64,000 nt of DNA, taken from UBA8919 sp041658185 (GTDB lineage Bacteria > Elusimicrobiota > UBA8919). This document shows positions 33,843 through 41,985 of this stretch, piece after piece (position 1 is the first letter of the stretch; every line of letters starts with the position of its first letter). The translations under genes and the position numbers were made by a program. The stretch spans positions 62,001 to 126,000 of the forward strand of contig JBBAAR010000003.1 of assembly GCA_041658185.1 (NCBI GenBank). The letters run 5' to 3'. The notes below the pieces were generated by a model. The model ran no database searches and was not told the DNA's origin. It worked only from the letters and a program-made list of their open reading frames with translations.

Positions 33843-34822
33843 AAAAAATTATTTTGATAAAAATTTCTATACCAGTCAATGGTTTTTTTAAGTCCGCTTT
33901 CCATGGAATAGCGAGGATTCCAGCCGAGTGTTTTTCTTGCTTTTTGAGACGCAAGATACTGGTATTTTATCTCGTATTTTGCCTGGTTTAATATACGGTA
34001 ATTCGGTTTTTTTCCGGCAGCATTATAAATTTTTTTCACAAACTCTATAACGGTTATCGGATTTTCATCGCTGAAATTAAACGCTGCGCCGCTTAATTTT
34101 AATTTCTGCAGTTTTTCCGCAAGCAGAATATAACCGTTTGCGATATCTTCAACAAAAACATAGTCGCGGGTAAATTTTCCGTCGCTCCTTATCTCAATAG
34201 GCTTATCCGACAAAGCACATTTTATTGCATCTGGTACTATTCTTGAAAAATTAAAATCACCGGGACCATAGATGTTCCCGCATCGGGTCACGGCAACAGG
34301 CAAACCGTAAGTGTGAAAATATGTATAAGCGATTAAATCGGCGCAGCTTTTGGAAACATCGTAGGGATGGTCGCCGTGCAACGAAGCATCCTCTTTATAA
34401 GGAAGTTCCATATGACGCCCATATGCCTTGTCGCTTGATGCAATTACGATAGATTTTACCGTATTAGAATTTCTGCATACTTCAAGAATTTTCCAGGTTC
34501 CTTCAATGTTTGAGGAAAAAGTCAAAAGCGGATTTTTAAGGCATTTACCGACGATGGCTTCCGCCGCAAGATGAAAAACAACATCAATTTTATGCTTGAA
34601 AATTATTTTTTTTACAAGATTATAGTCGGCAACGGTGCCTTTTATGGTGATTATTTTTTTGTAGTCGTCTTTTGTAAAAACAGTTTCTTTTCTCTTGACT
34701 TCTATATCCAGCCCAACAATTTTTGCCGCGGCCGAAATCAGTATTTTTGTAAGATTGCTTCCTAAGAAGCCCTCGTTGCCGGTTATCAGAACGTTTTTAT
34801 TTTTCCAAAAATTTCTATCCAT
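33839..34822 (-). CDS. rfbG: CDP-glucose 4,6-dehydratase
   Basis: A 327-residue extended SDR dehydratase. NVLITGNEGFLGSNL binds NAD, IASSDKAYG gives the catalytic Ser/Asp/Lys region special to 4,6-dehydratases, and HPYDVSKSCADL has the Tyr-Lys pair. It converts CDP-glucose to CDP-4-keto-6-deoxyglucose, the step between RfbF and RfbH. It is somewhat shorter than characterised RfbG. A good Shine-Dalgarno (GGAG, eight bases upstream) precedes the ATG, three bases after the rfbF stop. Confidence 0.93.
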   Translation of the reverse strand: MDRNFWKNKNVLITGNEGFLGSNLTKILISAAAKIVGLDIEVKRKETVFTKDDYKKIITIKGTVADYNLVKKIIFKHKIDVVFHLAAEAIVGKCLKNPLLTFSSNIEGTWKILEVCRNSNTVKSIVIASSDKAYGRHMELPYKEDASLHGDHPYDVSKSCADLIAYTYFHTYGLPVAVTRCGNIYGPGDFNFSRIVPDAIKCALSDKPIEIRSDGKFTRDYVFVEDIANGYILLAEKLQKLKLSGAAFNFSDENPITVIEFVKKIYNAAGKKPNYRILNQAKYEIKYQYLASQKARKTLGWNPRYSMESGLKKTIDWYRNFYQNNFL

Positions 34823-34825
34823 TTT

Positions 34826-35602
34826 TTATCTCCACAATTTCCAAGGTGCCTTGCCGCTGTCCCACAGTTTCTCTAATTCAATTTTATCCCTGAGGGTGTC
34901 CATACATTTCCAGAAACCCGTGTGTTTGTAAGCATGTAACTGGTTTGATTTTGCAAGATTTTCCAGCGGGTCTTGTTCCCAGATAGTGGAATCACCATGT
35001 TTGATAAATTTGAAAATTTCCGGTTCCAGGACAAAAAATCCGGAATTTATCCAAGACCCTTCCCCCTTAGGCTTTTCCAAAAACGATTTTATTTCATCCT
35101 TTTTATCAATATCCAATACTCCGAACCGGCCGGCGGTTTGAACTGCCGTAAGCGTAGCAAGGTTTTTATTTTTTTTGTGTACTTTTAACAATTCCTTTAT
35201 GTTGACATCACTGACACCGTCGCCATATGTCATCAAAAATGTTTCACGACTTACATATTTTTCAATTCTTTTCAGACGCCCGCCGGTCATGGTATCCGCA
35301 CCCGTGTCAACAAGCGTTATTTTCCACGGTTCGGAAGTCGTACTGTGTATAACCGTTTCGTTTTTTTTCAGGTCAACCGTCATATCGCTCATATGGAGAT
35401 AATAATGGGAAAAATATTCCTTAATTAAATATCCTTTATATCCCAAACATATTATGAAATCATTAAAACCATAATGCGAGTATATTTTCATTATGTGCCA
35501 AAGCATAGGTTTGCCTCCGATTTCTATCATCGGTTTGGGCATACTTTGTGTCTCTTCGCTGATCCTTGTTCCTTTTCCGCCTGCAAGAATTACGACTTTC
35601 AT
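34826..35602 (-). CDS. rfbF: Glucose-1-phosphate cytidylyltransferase
   Basis: 258 residues, almost exactly the length of known RfbF. The nucleotidyltransferase signature is VVILAGGKGTRISEETQSMP, followed by KPMIEIGGKPMLWHIM. YGDGVSDVNI (about 127-136), NSGFFVLEPE and the C-terminal FWKCMDTLRDK are typical of the cytidylyltransferase branch. It makes CDP-glucose from CTP and glucose-1-phosphate and so commits sugar to the CDP pathway. It is the first gene after a strong promoter and has a clear Shine-Dalgarno (GGAG), so the CDP-sugar module probably has its own transcript. Confidence 0.95.
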   Translation of the reverse strand: MKVVILAGGKGTRISEETQSMPKPMIEIGGKPMLWHIMKIYSHYGFNDFIICLGYKGYLIKEYFSHYYLHMSDMTVDLKKNETVIHSTTSEPWKITLVDTGADTMTGGRLKRIEKYVSRETFLMTYGDGVSDVNIKELLKVHKKNKNLATLTAVQTAGRFGVLDIDKKDEIKSFLEKPKGEGSWINSGFFVLEPEIFKFIKHGDSTIWEQDPLENLAKSNQLHAYKHTGFWKCMDTLRDKIELEKLWDSGKAPWKLWR

Positions 35603-35644
35603 TGTTTTTCTCCGTTTTTTAGTTAATAATCACAGTGAAATTTT

Positions 35645-35674
35645 ATTATATTAAATGTTTGCCGCAGAAGTCAA
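35645..35674 (-). promoter_or_regulatory. Sigma-70-type promoter upstream of rfbF
   Basis: On the minus strand TTGACT (35669-35674) and TATAAT (35645-35650) are 18 bases apart. The -35 box overlaps the stop codon of the upstream GT-C gene. The predicted leader of about 35 bases contains a GGAG ribosome-binding site. It would drive rfbF-rfbG-reductase-YerE-like-rfbH separately from the rest of the locus. Confidence 0.72.
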
Positions 35675-36933
35675 GGTTTTTGATTTAGATGTAATTTTTC
35701 ATAAATTTTACAAATACATACTGCAGTAAAAACAAAAAGAAAAGGCATAACAGGTAGATGATACCTAGGCCCGGATTCAAAAATAATATGTCCTGTAAAA
35801 TAAATTAAGATTAAGATTAAGATTAGAGAATTCTGCCGGTTTTCTTTTGCCAGAATTATTCCAATAAATGCAGAAATTAAAAAAATACCGTGTAAGAATA
35901 AGAGTCCAAAACGAATAAAAATATAAAAATAATTTTTTTCCGATAAATATTCGGATATGGATTTATCCACACCAAATACGGAAGAATGGCTTGTCCACCA
36001 GAATCTTGGTAATCTTTTAATTAAAAGTAAAATATAGTTTTTAAAATTCGCTCGTATTAGTTTTATGCCTTCTTGTTTGAGTTTTTTCTCCAGTTCTACA
36101 TCAGGAGATTTTTTTGCTATGAATATTTTTGGTCCCGGATAATTTTCTGCCAATTTAGTTCCTTTTTCAATAGTTTCATTATATGTTAAACCACTTGCCA
36201 TATTCCCGGTTATAAATAAACCACCTCCTATTCCTATGCTACATGGTTCAATAATTCCAAACAAGCGATAATTACGGATAGACCAAGGTAGTAGAGTAAG
36301 TATAAATACAATTAAAAATATAAACCATTGAAAATAATATTTTTTTCTGATAATTATCATTGTGAGTAAAAAAATAAATGGTATTAATATTGTTACAGGT
36401 CGTGCGAGAGTAGCAAGTCCGAGGAAAATACCACAGCCGACAAAATACGCAATTTTTGATATCTTCAGCCATCTGACAAACAAAAAAACAGAAACGATAA
36501 ATAAAAAGGTAAAGAGTGTTTCTGACAGTAGTAAGCCGGTATACACAATTAGAACAGGATAAAGTGTTAGTAGCCATGCAGAAATTTTCGCAATTTTTTC
36601 ATTAAAAATATCTTTTGCGAGGTAATATGAAACTATACAGGTTAAAGCACTTAAAATTGCTTGAAAAACTCTGACTATCGTATAGTTATGTCCGAAGATT
36701 AGATAAATAAAACTCAAGAAAAAAGGATATATGGGCGGTCTTATGGGTGTCGGTATGCGGGGTTTTATTGAAAAACCGTTACCGGTTATCAAGTTATATG
36801 CAATGGTATCGTATCCGATCTGATCACCGAGAAGAATCTTTCCCTGCGGGAATATAAATATATATCCGGTTCTCAAAATAAAAGATACGGATAAAATCAG
36901 CAAAAGCGTCTTTGTATTATTTTTCATATTCAT
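35671..36933 (-). CDS. GT-C-like membrane glycosyltransferase (glycosyltransferase 39 type)
   Basis: A 420-residue polytopic protein. The first outer loop, LLGDQIGYDTIAYNLITGNGFS followed by PIRPPIYPFFLSFIY, matches the acidic and Pro-rich loop of the paralogue at 10294-11502. About ten helices follow. The likely role is transfer from a polyprenyl-phosphate sugar outside the membrane. A hexamer tandem repeat (ATTAAG, 35804-35826) encodes part of a late helix as an alternating Leu-Ile run. The start lies 17 bp inside the methyltransferase gene; a second in-frame ATG (36927) is equally possible. Confidence 0.72.
   Translation of the reverse strand: MNMKNNTKTLLLILSVSFILRTGYIFIFPQGKILLGDQIGYDTIAYNLITGNGFSIKPRIPTPIRPPIYPFFLSFIYLIFGHNYTIVRVFQAILSALTCIVSYYLAKDIFNEKIAKISAWLLTLYPVLIVYTGLLLSETLFTFLFIVSVFLFVRWLKISKIAYFVGCGIFLGLATLARPVTILIPFIFLLTMIIIRKKYYFQWFIFLIVFILTLLPWSIRNYRLFGIIEPCSIGIGGGLFITGNMASGLTYNETIEKGTKLAENYPGPKIFIAKKSPDVELEKKLKQEGIKLIRANFKNYILLLIKRLPRFWWTSHSSVFGVDKSISEYLSEKNYFYIFIRFGLLFLHGIFLISAFIGIILAKENRQNSLILILILIYFTGHIIFESGPRYHLPVMPFLFVFTAVCICKIYEKLHLNQKP
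35804..35826. repeat. Hexanucleotide tandem repeat ATTAAG x3.8 in GT-C gene
   Basis: Three full ATTAAG units plus ATTAG encode a Leu-Ile repeat in a transmembrane helix. The unit is a multiple of three, so copy changes would alter helix length without a frameshift. Confidence 0.75.
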
Positions 36934-37729
36934 TTTTTGTAAAAACGAATTCGTTGCAGCCGTAACCGCTGCAAATTTTTGATTTTTTCAGGACGAATCC
37001 TTTTCTTTTAAAGAATTCTAAAACTTTTTCGGGTTTGGCGACTTCAAACGGATAACCTCCTATCCAGTCTATAAAATCGTTCCAAGGCGACATACCACGC
37101 TCTTGCCAGTATAAATTCCATGTTGCTAACGGCTGTCCGAATTTTAGAAAATCTTTGATAAAAGACGGAAACCATACGCGGCCGAACGCAGGTATTAGTA
37201 TCAACCACTTTGTTACTCCCGGCAGCACATTGTAAATTTTTTTCACCATCCGCCAGTACTTGCTACTTTTGCCCTGGTCGTTGTAAATTGCAATGCAAAT
37301 ACTGCCGCCGTCGGCGACATTGACCGTGACATTTTCCAACGCCTGCCACATATCGCCGGTGTGATGAAGGACTCCCCATGAATAGACGATGCCGTATTTG
37401 CCTAATTTTCCGAGATAATTTAAATCCAGTACGTCTCCGTGCTCTATTTTCCACGTATTTGTATTACACGCATATTTTTCTTTTAGCACAGTAGATATCT
37501 TAACACTGTCATCATCATAATCAAAAGAAAAAACATTTTTTGCACCGAGTCTAACCGCGGCAAGAGAAAACAATCCGCTGCCGCAACCGATATCAAGGAA
37601 CGTTTTGCCGGAAATATTGTTTGCTCCGAGCATCTCTTTAAGCGATTCTTCAGCAATAGTAATTCTTATATCATTTATATCGGATGAGTAGTCCTTCCAA
37701 TTTTTTCCGAATTCAAAATGTTTTGTCAT
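36917..37729 (-). CDS. Class I SAM-dependent methyltransferase
   Basis: A 270-residue enzyme: TFLDIGCGSGLFSLAAVRLGA (motif I), VFSFDYDDDSV (motif II), IVYSWGVLHHTGDMWQALENV, and ICIAIYNDQGKSSKYWRMVKKIYN. This last form is common among methyltransferases of bacterial glycan loci. It would methylate a sugar hydroxyl or carboxyl. The sequence after residue 160 (PFEVAKPEKVLEFF) matches the tail of this subfamily. No Shine-Dalgarno is visible, and a ~119-bp spacer with a structured repeat lies upstream. Confidence 0.83.
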   Translation of the reverse strand: MTKHFEFGKNWKDYSSDINDIRITIAEESLKEMLGANNISGKTFLDIGCGSGLFSLAAVRLGAKNVFSFDYDDDSVKISTVLKEKYACNTNTWKIEHGDVLDLNYLGKLGKYGIVYSWGVLHHTGDMWQALENVTVNVADGGSICIAIYNDQGKSSKYWRMVKKIYNVLPGVTKWLILIPAFGRVWFPSFIKDFLKFGQPLATWNLYWQERGMSPWNDFIDWIGGYPFEVAKPEKVLEFFKRKGFVLKKSKICSGYGCNEFVFTKNEYEK

Positions 37730-37784
37730 GTTTTAATTGTTTTTTTGTAACAAGTTTAGTTTTCCTAAATATCTGTGAATAATT

Positions 37785-37837
37785 GTAGTTGCCGGTTTTT
37801 AATCGGCGTTCAAGGTGGATTGAAAATCCACGACTAC
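37785..37837. repeat. 53-bp structured repeat-like element (potential three-way junction)
   Basis: Outer arms GTAGT/ACTAC (37785-37789, 37833-37837) enclose two hairpins: GCCG/CGGC with one internal mismatch (37791-37807) and the perfect 7-bp stem GTGGATT/AATCCAC with a 3-base loop (37815-37831). It lies just after the stop of the sugar-methyltransferase-like gene and lacks a T-run, so it is not a classical terminator. It resembles short palindromic intergenic elements. Confidence 0.55.
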
Positions 37838-37848
37838 TTCCGACAAAC

Positions 37849-39195
37849 TCATTGAAAAAAATAGTGTTTTCCCACATTTTTTAGATTTAATATTATTAAA
37901 TCAAATGTTTTCATACGTCTTAGTTTTTTAACATTTTTTATTCCTCGAGATCGTCTCAATAGACAAAATTTGATAAATCTTCTAATTTTTATAGGAACCA
38001 GTCCTTTAATTAGATTTAGTAAAAATAAACGGTTTAAACAAAATCTCATCTTTTTAGTATATGGGATCCGAGGTCTGAAATTACTTATCTTCGTAAATAA
38101 TTCTTTATTTAACGAGTGTAATTCGGAGTAACCCCTTGTTTGGGATGTATAGATTTGTGAAATGACTTTAGAGTAAAATTTATTTCGTAAAATTAGTTTT
38201 GCATTACAACCGTTCCGTTCTCCAAAGTTATCAAGATTCTGCTCAAAAATAAATCCGGGAGAAACCTGATTATTGGACTTAAATATTTTCTTTACCTTAT
38301 CGGCATAATCCTCAACCGCGCAACTAGGCATCTCGTGAAATGAAAGTGTATTTAATACTATGTCAACATCTTTCATTTTTTGTGAAATTTCATTCCAAAA
38401 CATATTCGGTATAAAGTAGATACCATCTTGATTTAAATCTTCAATCTTTACGTTATCTATATAAATTAAGTTTCTATCTGGAAAAACAATGCTTAGATAA
38501 ATTGAAGAAAAAAGAAGACTTTCAGGAATATCAATTACGAAATACCTATTCGTGGGAATTGCCTGCATTAACAAATATGATAGGAAACCATATCCTGCGC
38601 CAATCTCTAAAAAAGTTATTCCCTTTTTCTCTTCCTTACTTCTATTCTCAAGATATGGTAGTACGCCACACTCATTAAGAATTGAAATTCTCTCAAAATA
38701 ATCCTTGGTGTCCAAATTGCATATTATGTCTTTGTATAAATAACCCAACTCTCCTAAAATATTGGGAGTTTTAATTTGATATTTCCGAGGTAAGAAATTT
38801 TCATACCATCTCCAGTTGTATCGACGAGGATTATAACTTATATTACTAATATCAATTAACGATGTATTTGGCAGGTTTAATAATTTATTCCTTCCAGATA
38901 AAAAATTATGAAAGGTAAAATCCTTTAATAAAGGGTGTCCGGTAAATGCACCAGTAAACCACCTTAATTTGTTGATAATATCATAATCAGGATTTTCCAG
39001 TATATAATCGTTAAATTTTACCCAATCACTCAAAGCTGGATTTTTCCTATCCCAGTTTTTTCTTGGTTCATAGTCTTTATATGAAATGTTATGTTCGCGT
39101 AATCGCAACACTGATTTTATGAAATTTATACATTCAAGTGCTTTTTCATACTGTAAATTACTAATATTAGTATCTGGATTTATTTTTGGTTTCAT
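37849..39195 (-). CDS. Putative sugar O-methyltransferase-like protein
   Basis: A 448-residue protein. A long N-terminal region (about 1-190) with no clear motif contains a conserved-looking RWFTGAFTGHP stretch. The SAM fold begins at TFLEIGAGYGFLSYLL (about 215), with RYFVIDIPESLLFSS as motif II and IVLNTLSFHEMP. This arrangement matches the family annotated as putative sugar O-methyltransferases in capsule and LPS clusters. The codons are especially AT-rich compared with neighbours, hinting at separate acquisition. It starts 4 bp inside the radical SAM remnant. Confidence 0.7.
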   Translation of the reverse strand: MKPKINPDTNISNLQYEKALECINFIKSVLRLREHNISYKDYEPRKNWDRKNPALSDWVKFNDYILENPDYDIINKLRWFTGAFTGHPLLKDFTFHNFLSGRNKLLNLPNTSLIDISNISYNPRRYNWRWYENFLPRKYQIKTPNILGELGYLYKDIICNLDTKDYFERISILNECGVLPYLENRSKEEKKGITFLEIGAGYGFLSYLLMQAIPTNRYFVIDIPESLLFSSIYLSIVFPDRNLIYIDNVKIEDLNQDGIYFIPNMFWNEISQKMKDVDIVLNTLSFHEMPSCAVEDYADKVKKIFKSNNQVSPGFIFEQNLDNFGERNGCNAKLILRNKFYSKVISQIYTSQTRGYSELHSLNKELFTKISNFRPRIPYTKKMRFCLNRLFLLNLIKGLVPIKIRRFIKFCLLRRSRGIKNVKKLRRMKTFDLIILNLKNVGKHYFFQ

Positions 39196-39302
39196 GATAA
39201 AGATACACCATCCATTGTATAAAGCAGTCCCATCGGGAAACTAAATCCTCTTGTCTTACTCCCGGGATACACTAATAATACTTTTTGTTTTAAAGTAGGC
39301 AT
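39192..39302 (-). pseudogene. Truncated remnant of a B12-binding radical SAM gene (36 codons)
   Basis: A 36-codon frame starts with an ATG that shares its A with the upstream stop (TGATG) and ends with a TGA overlapping the next start (ATGA). The peptide contains KVLLVYPGSKTRGFSFPMGL, the first strand and Pro-Met-Gly-Leu loop of cobalamin-binding radical SAM proteins, and then stops after LLYTMDGVSLS. The reading is that an internal deletion removed the rest of a further radical SAM gene and left its start joined to the next gene. It could still be translated as a small peptide. Confidence 0.6.
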
Positions 39303-40765
39303 CAATGATACAACAGTTTTCTCGCTATATCCTTAATATTCCTTATCAGATGATTATTATTGATGAATCTGTTTATCATGCCGAACCGGTATATTCTTGC
39401 AATTCCGTTCGCAAGAATATGCGGTATTCCCATTGAGTCTAATTTTTTTGAATAATATTTAATCTGAATATTTCTGGCAATATTGTTCCCTATTTTAAAA
39501 AGCCTTTTTCTTTCGCTGACAGGCAGTTCGGGTGTTTCAAAAACTGGAATATTGGACATAGAATTTATCTTATTTAAGAATACCGCAGGGTTTATTACAA
39601 AGTATCCGTTTTTCGTTATCCAGTCATAGAGTTCCGTACTCGGATAAGGAATTATCTGGTAAAATCTAACATCGTCCACCGGATATTTTTTTGCAAGTTC
39701 AAATGAGCGTTCAATATCTTCAACTGTCTCGTTCGGCGAACCGATGAGAAAGAAAAGCATCACGGAAAATCCGAGTTCAGTGGTGTCCTTTATGGCGGTG
39801 TCAATGTCTTTCAGTGTCTCGCCTTTCTTTATGATTTGCAGAATTTTATCGGTCCCTGCCTCAACGCCGAAAGCAATCGTTTTAAAACCGACTTCTTTCA
39901 TTTTTTTCAACAGTTCTCTATTAACCTTATCAGCACGGATGCCGTTACCGCATCCAAGTACAAGTTCAGTCATCCCGGATTCTTTCAATAAATCGCAGAT
40001 TTTATTTACCCGGTCCGCTAAAAGAGTAAAATTATCATCTGCAAACCAGAAAGTTCTGTATCCTTCGGCATACCAATATTTAATTTCCCTGATTATATTT
40101 TCCGGACTTCTATATCTGAATTTTTTCCCGATAGCGGACTGCACCGGACAGTATATGCATCTGAAAGGGCAACCCCTCGACGAAACTATCGGTATATCCT
40201 TAATCGGATTCGGGGCATTCTTGTAAGGATACTTTGTTAATTCGAATTTTTCATATGTCGGAAAAGGTATGGAATTCAGATCGGCTATAAATTCTCTTTC
40301 TCCGTTAAATAAAATTTTACCATTGTCTCTGTAAATCAAACCTTTTATTTTATTGAGGTCAACTCCGTTACATAACTCAACAAGCGTATATTCGCCTTCA
40401 AGCACGACAGCAAAGTCAATGCTTTTGCATTCTTCAAGAACCTTTTCTCTAAAAAGCGAAATGTGGGGTCCGCCTGCAACAATTTTTATATCACTGAATC
40501 TGCTTTTTATCCTATTGATCTTTCCGTAATTTTCAAGATAGTGATAAGTCATCAATGTAATACCAATCAAATCGGGTTTAAATTTTTCTATTCTATCTAA
40601 AAGATTTTTTTCTTTGTAGCCGAGACTCATATCCAAAATATCATATTCAATGTTGTTATATTTTAGAAATTCCGCAATATAACCCAAACCCGCAAGTATT
40701 TTCGGAACCTTGAATATACTTTTATCGTATGAAAAGTTCAAAAGCAGTACTTTATTGTAACGCAT
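39302..40765 (-). CDS. B12-binding-domain radical SAM protein
   Basis: A 487-residue protein with an N-terminal cobalamin-type Rossmann domain (KVLLLNFSYDKS, KIVAGGPHISLF at about 94-105, DFAVVLEGE). The radical SAM motif is RGCPFRCIYC (C199, C203, C206), followed by FADDNFT and AFGVEAGTDKIL, both typical of the family. About 100 residues follow the TIM-barrel core. It probably performs a radical methylation or rearrangement; the substrate is unknown. The start overlaps the GT4 gene by 14 bp, and the stop is coupled to a truncated relative. Confidence 0.85.
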   Translation of the reverse strand: MRYNKVLLLNFSYDKSIFKVPKILAGLGYIAEFLKYNNIEYDILDMSLGYKEKNLLDRIEKFKPDLIGITLMTYHYLENYGKINRIKSRFSDIKIVAGGPHISLFREKVLEECKSIDFAVVLEGEYTLVELCNGVDLNKIKGLIYRDNGKILFNGEREFIADLNSIPFPTYEKFELTKYPYKNAPNPIKDIPIVSSRGCPFRCIYCPVQSAIGKKFRYRSPENIIREIKYWYAEGYRTFWFADDNFTLLADRVNKICDLLKESGMTELVLGCGNGIRADKVNRELLKKMKEVGFKTIAFGVEAGTDKILQIIKKGETLKDIDTAIKDTTELGFSVMLFFLIGSPNETVEDIERSFELAKKYPVDDVRFYQIIPYPSTELYDWITKNGYFVINPAVFLNKINSMSNIPVFETPELPVSERKRLFKIGNNIARNIQIKYYSKKLDSMGIPHILANGIARIYRFGMINRFINNNHLIRNIKDIARKLLYH

Positions 40766-41882
40766 TGTTTTGTTGACCGGGTAAATTTATTTCAGATATT
40801 AATCTAATAAATAATTCATTCCACTGTTTTGCTATTTCTGCGATTTTGTATTTTTTAGCCGCTTCTACTGCATTAGATGCAATCTTTTTTCTTTTATTTT
40901 CGTCTGTCATCAACCCGTCCATTTTTTTTGACAACGCTGCTATATCACCTGCCGGAACAAGCACGCCGTCTACTCCGTTATTTATAATTTCCGAAGGTCC
41001 GCTCGGGCAATCAAAACTTATGACCGGAAGCCCGCACGCCATCGCCTCTATGATAACTATGCCGAAACCCTCAAACCGTGAAGAAAGAACAAAGATGTCT
41101 GCTGCGGAAAGTTTTTCCTCCGGCTCGGTTACTAATCCGGGCAGTTTGATTCTTTCCTGAAGTTTCAGATTTGCAACAATCTTTTCCAAATCGTTTCTAA
41201 GCGGTCCCTCGCCATAAATCTCTAAATCCCAATCGGAATGCTTTTCCTTGATACGGTCAAATGCCCGAATCAAAATATCAAATCCTTTTTGATAAGTGAG
41301 GCGACCCATTGCTATTATTGTTTTTCTTTCTCTTTTATTTATTATTTTGTCGGTTTTTATAATATTTATTGGATTTGGAATCACTACCGCATTGCGCCTC
41401 ATATATCTCGGAAATGATTCTAAAACTCCCTTACTCACAGCAACCATTGAAGAAGCAAAAGGGTAAAGCACCATTCTAAGTATTTCCCAGAACTTGCCTG
41501 GAGAATAATATCTGGTGTCCACATGTTCCGTTACAATGACCGGCACTCTGAGAAATGCTGAAGCTAAAATTGTCAGTACATTTGTCTGGTCAATAAATGA
41601 AATAATTACATCAGGTTTTATGGATTTTATTCCATTCCTGATAGCAATAATTTTTGCAATATTTCCCCTAAATCCGCCGATTTTACCGTCGTTTTTTCCA
41701 ATTACTCCCAAATGATGGTGCATTACGGTAGGATTGAGTTCATAGAACGACCTATTGTTTTCATTGTCAAAAGTGAATATGTCAACCTGCATGTTTTTTT
41801 CAACCCAGTAGTTTGACAGCAGAGCAACAATTCTCTCAGCACCTCCTGCATTCATTGTTGATATTATAATTGCGATTTTCAT
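40752..41882 (-). CDS. Glycosyltransferase family 4
   Basis: A 376-residue GT-B enzyme close to the group that transfers GalNAc- or Gal-type residues in capsule/LPS loci: IIISTMNAGGAERIVALLSNYW at the N-terminus, VITEHVDTRYY, IAMGRLTYQKGFDILIRAF opening the donor domain, and EGFGIVIIEAMACGLPV with the E-x7-E pair, followed by CPSGPSEII. It is preceded by a 103-bp spacer holding a probable promoter, so it may begin a new transcript. Donor specificity cannot be fixed from motifs alone. Confidence 0.9.
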   Translation of the reverse strand: MKIAIIISTMNAGGAERIVALLSNYWVEKNMQVDIFTFDNENNRSFYELNPTVMHHHLGVIGKNDGKIGGFRGNIAKIIAIRNGIKSIKPDVIISFIDQTNVLTILASAFLRVPVIVTEHVDTRYYSPGKFWEILRMVLYPFASSMVAVSKGVLESFPRYMRRNAVVIPNPINIIKTDKIINKRERKTIIAMGRLTYQKGFDILIRAFDRIKEKHSDWDLEIYGEGPLRNDLEKIVANLKLQERIKLPGLVTEPEEKLSAADIFVLSSRFEGFGIVIIEAMACGLPVISFDCPSGPSEIINNGVDGVLVPAGDIAALSKKMDGLMTDENKRKKIASNAVEAAKKYKIAEIAKQWNELFIRLISEINLPGQQNNALQ

Positions 41883-41929
41883 AATTTAACTATTATTTCT
41901 TGGGTAGAGTTTGAAATTCACCTTCGGTA

Positions 41930-41958
41930 ACTTTAGAATAACACTCTTATTTTGTCAA
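41930..41958 (-). promoter_or_regulatory. Probable sigma-70-type promoter upstream of the GT4 gene
   Basis: On the minus strand a perfect -35 box TTGACA (41953-41958) is followed after 17 bases by TAAAGT (41930-41935), which matches the -10 consensus at four of six positions. It lies in the 103-bp spacer between a radical SAM gene and the GT4 gene. A leader of about 40 bases would follow, with no strong Shine-Dalgarno. Confidence 0.55.
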
Positions 41959-41985
41959 TTTGTCTATCTAACAATCAATAATTTA

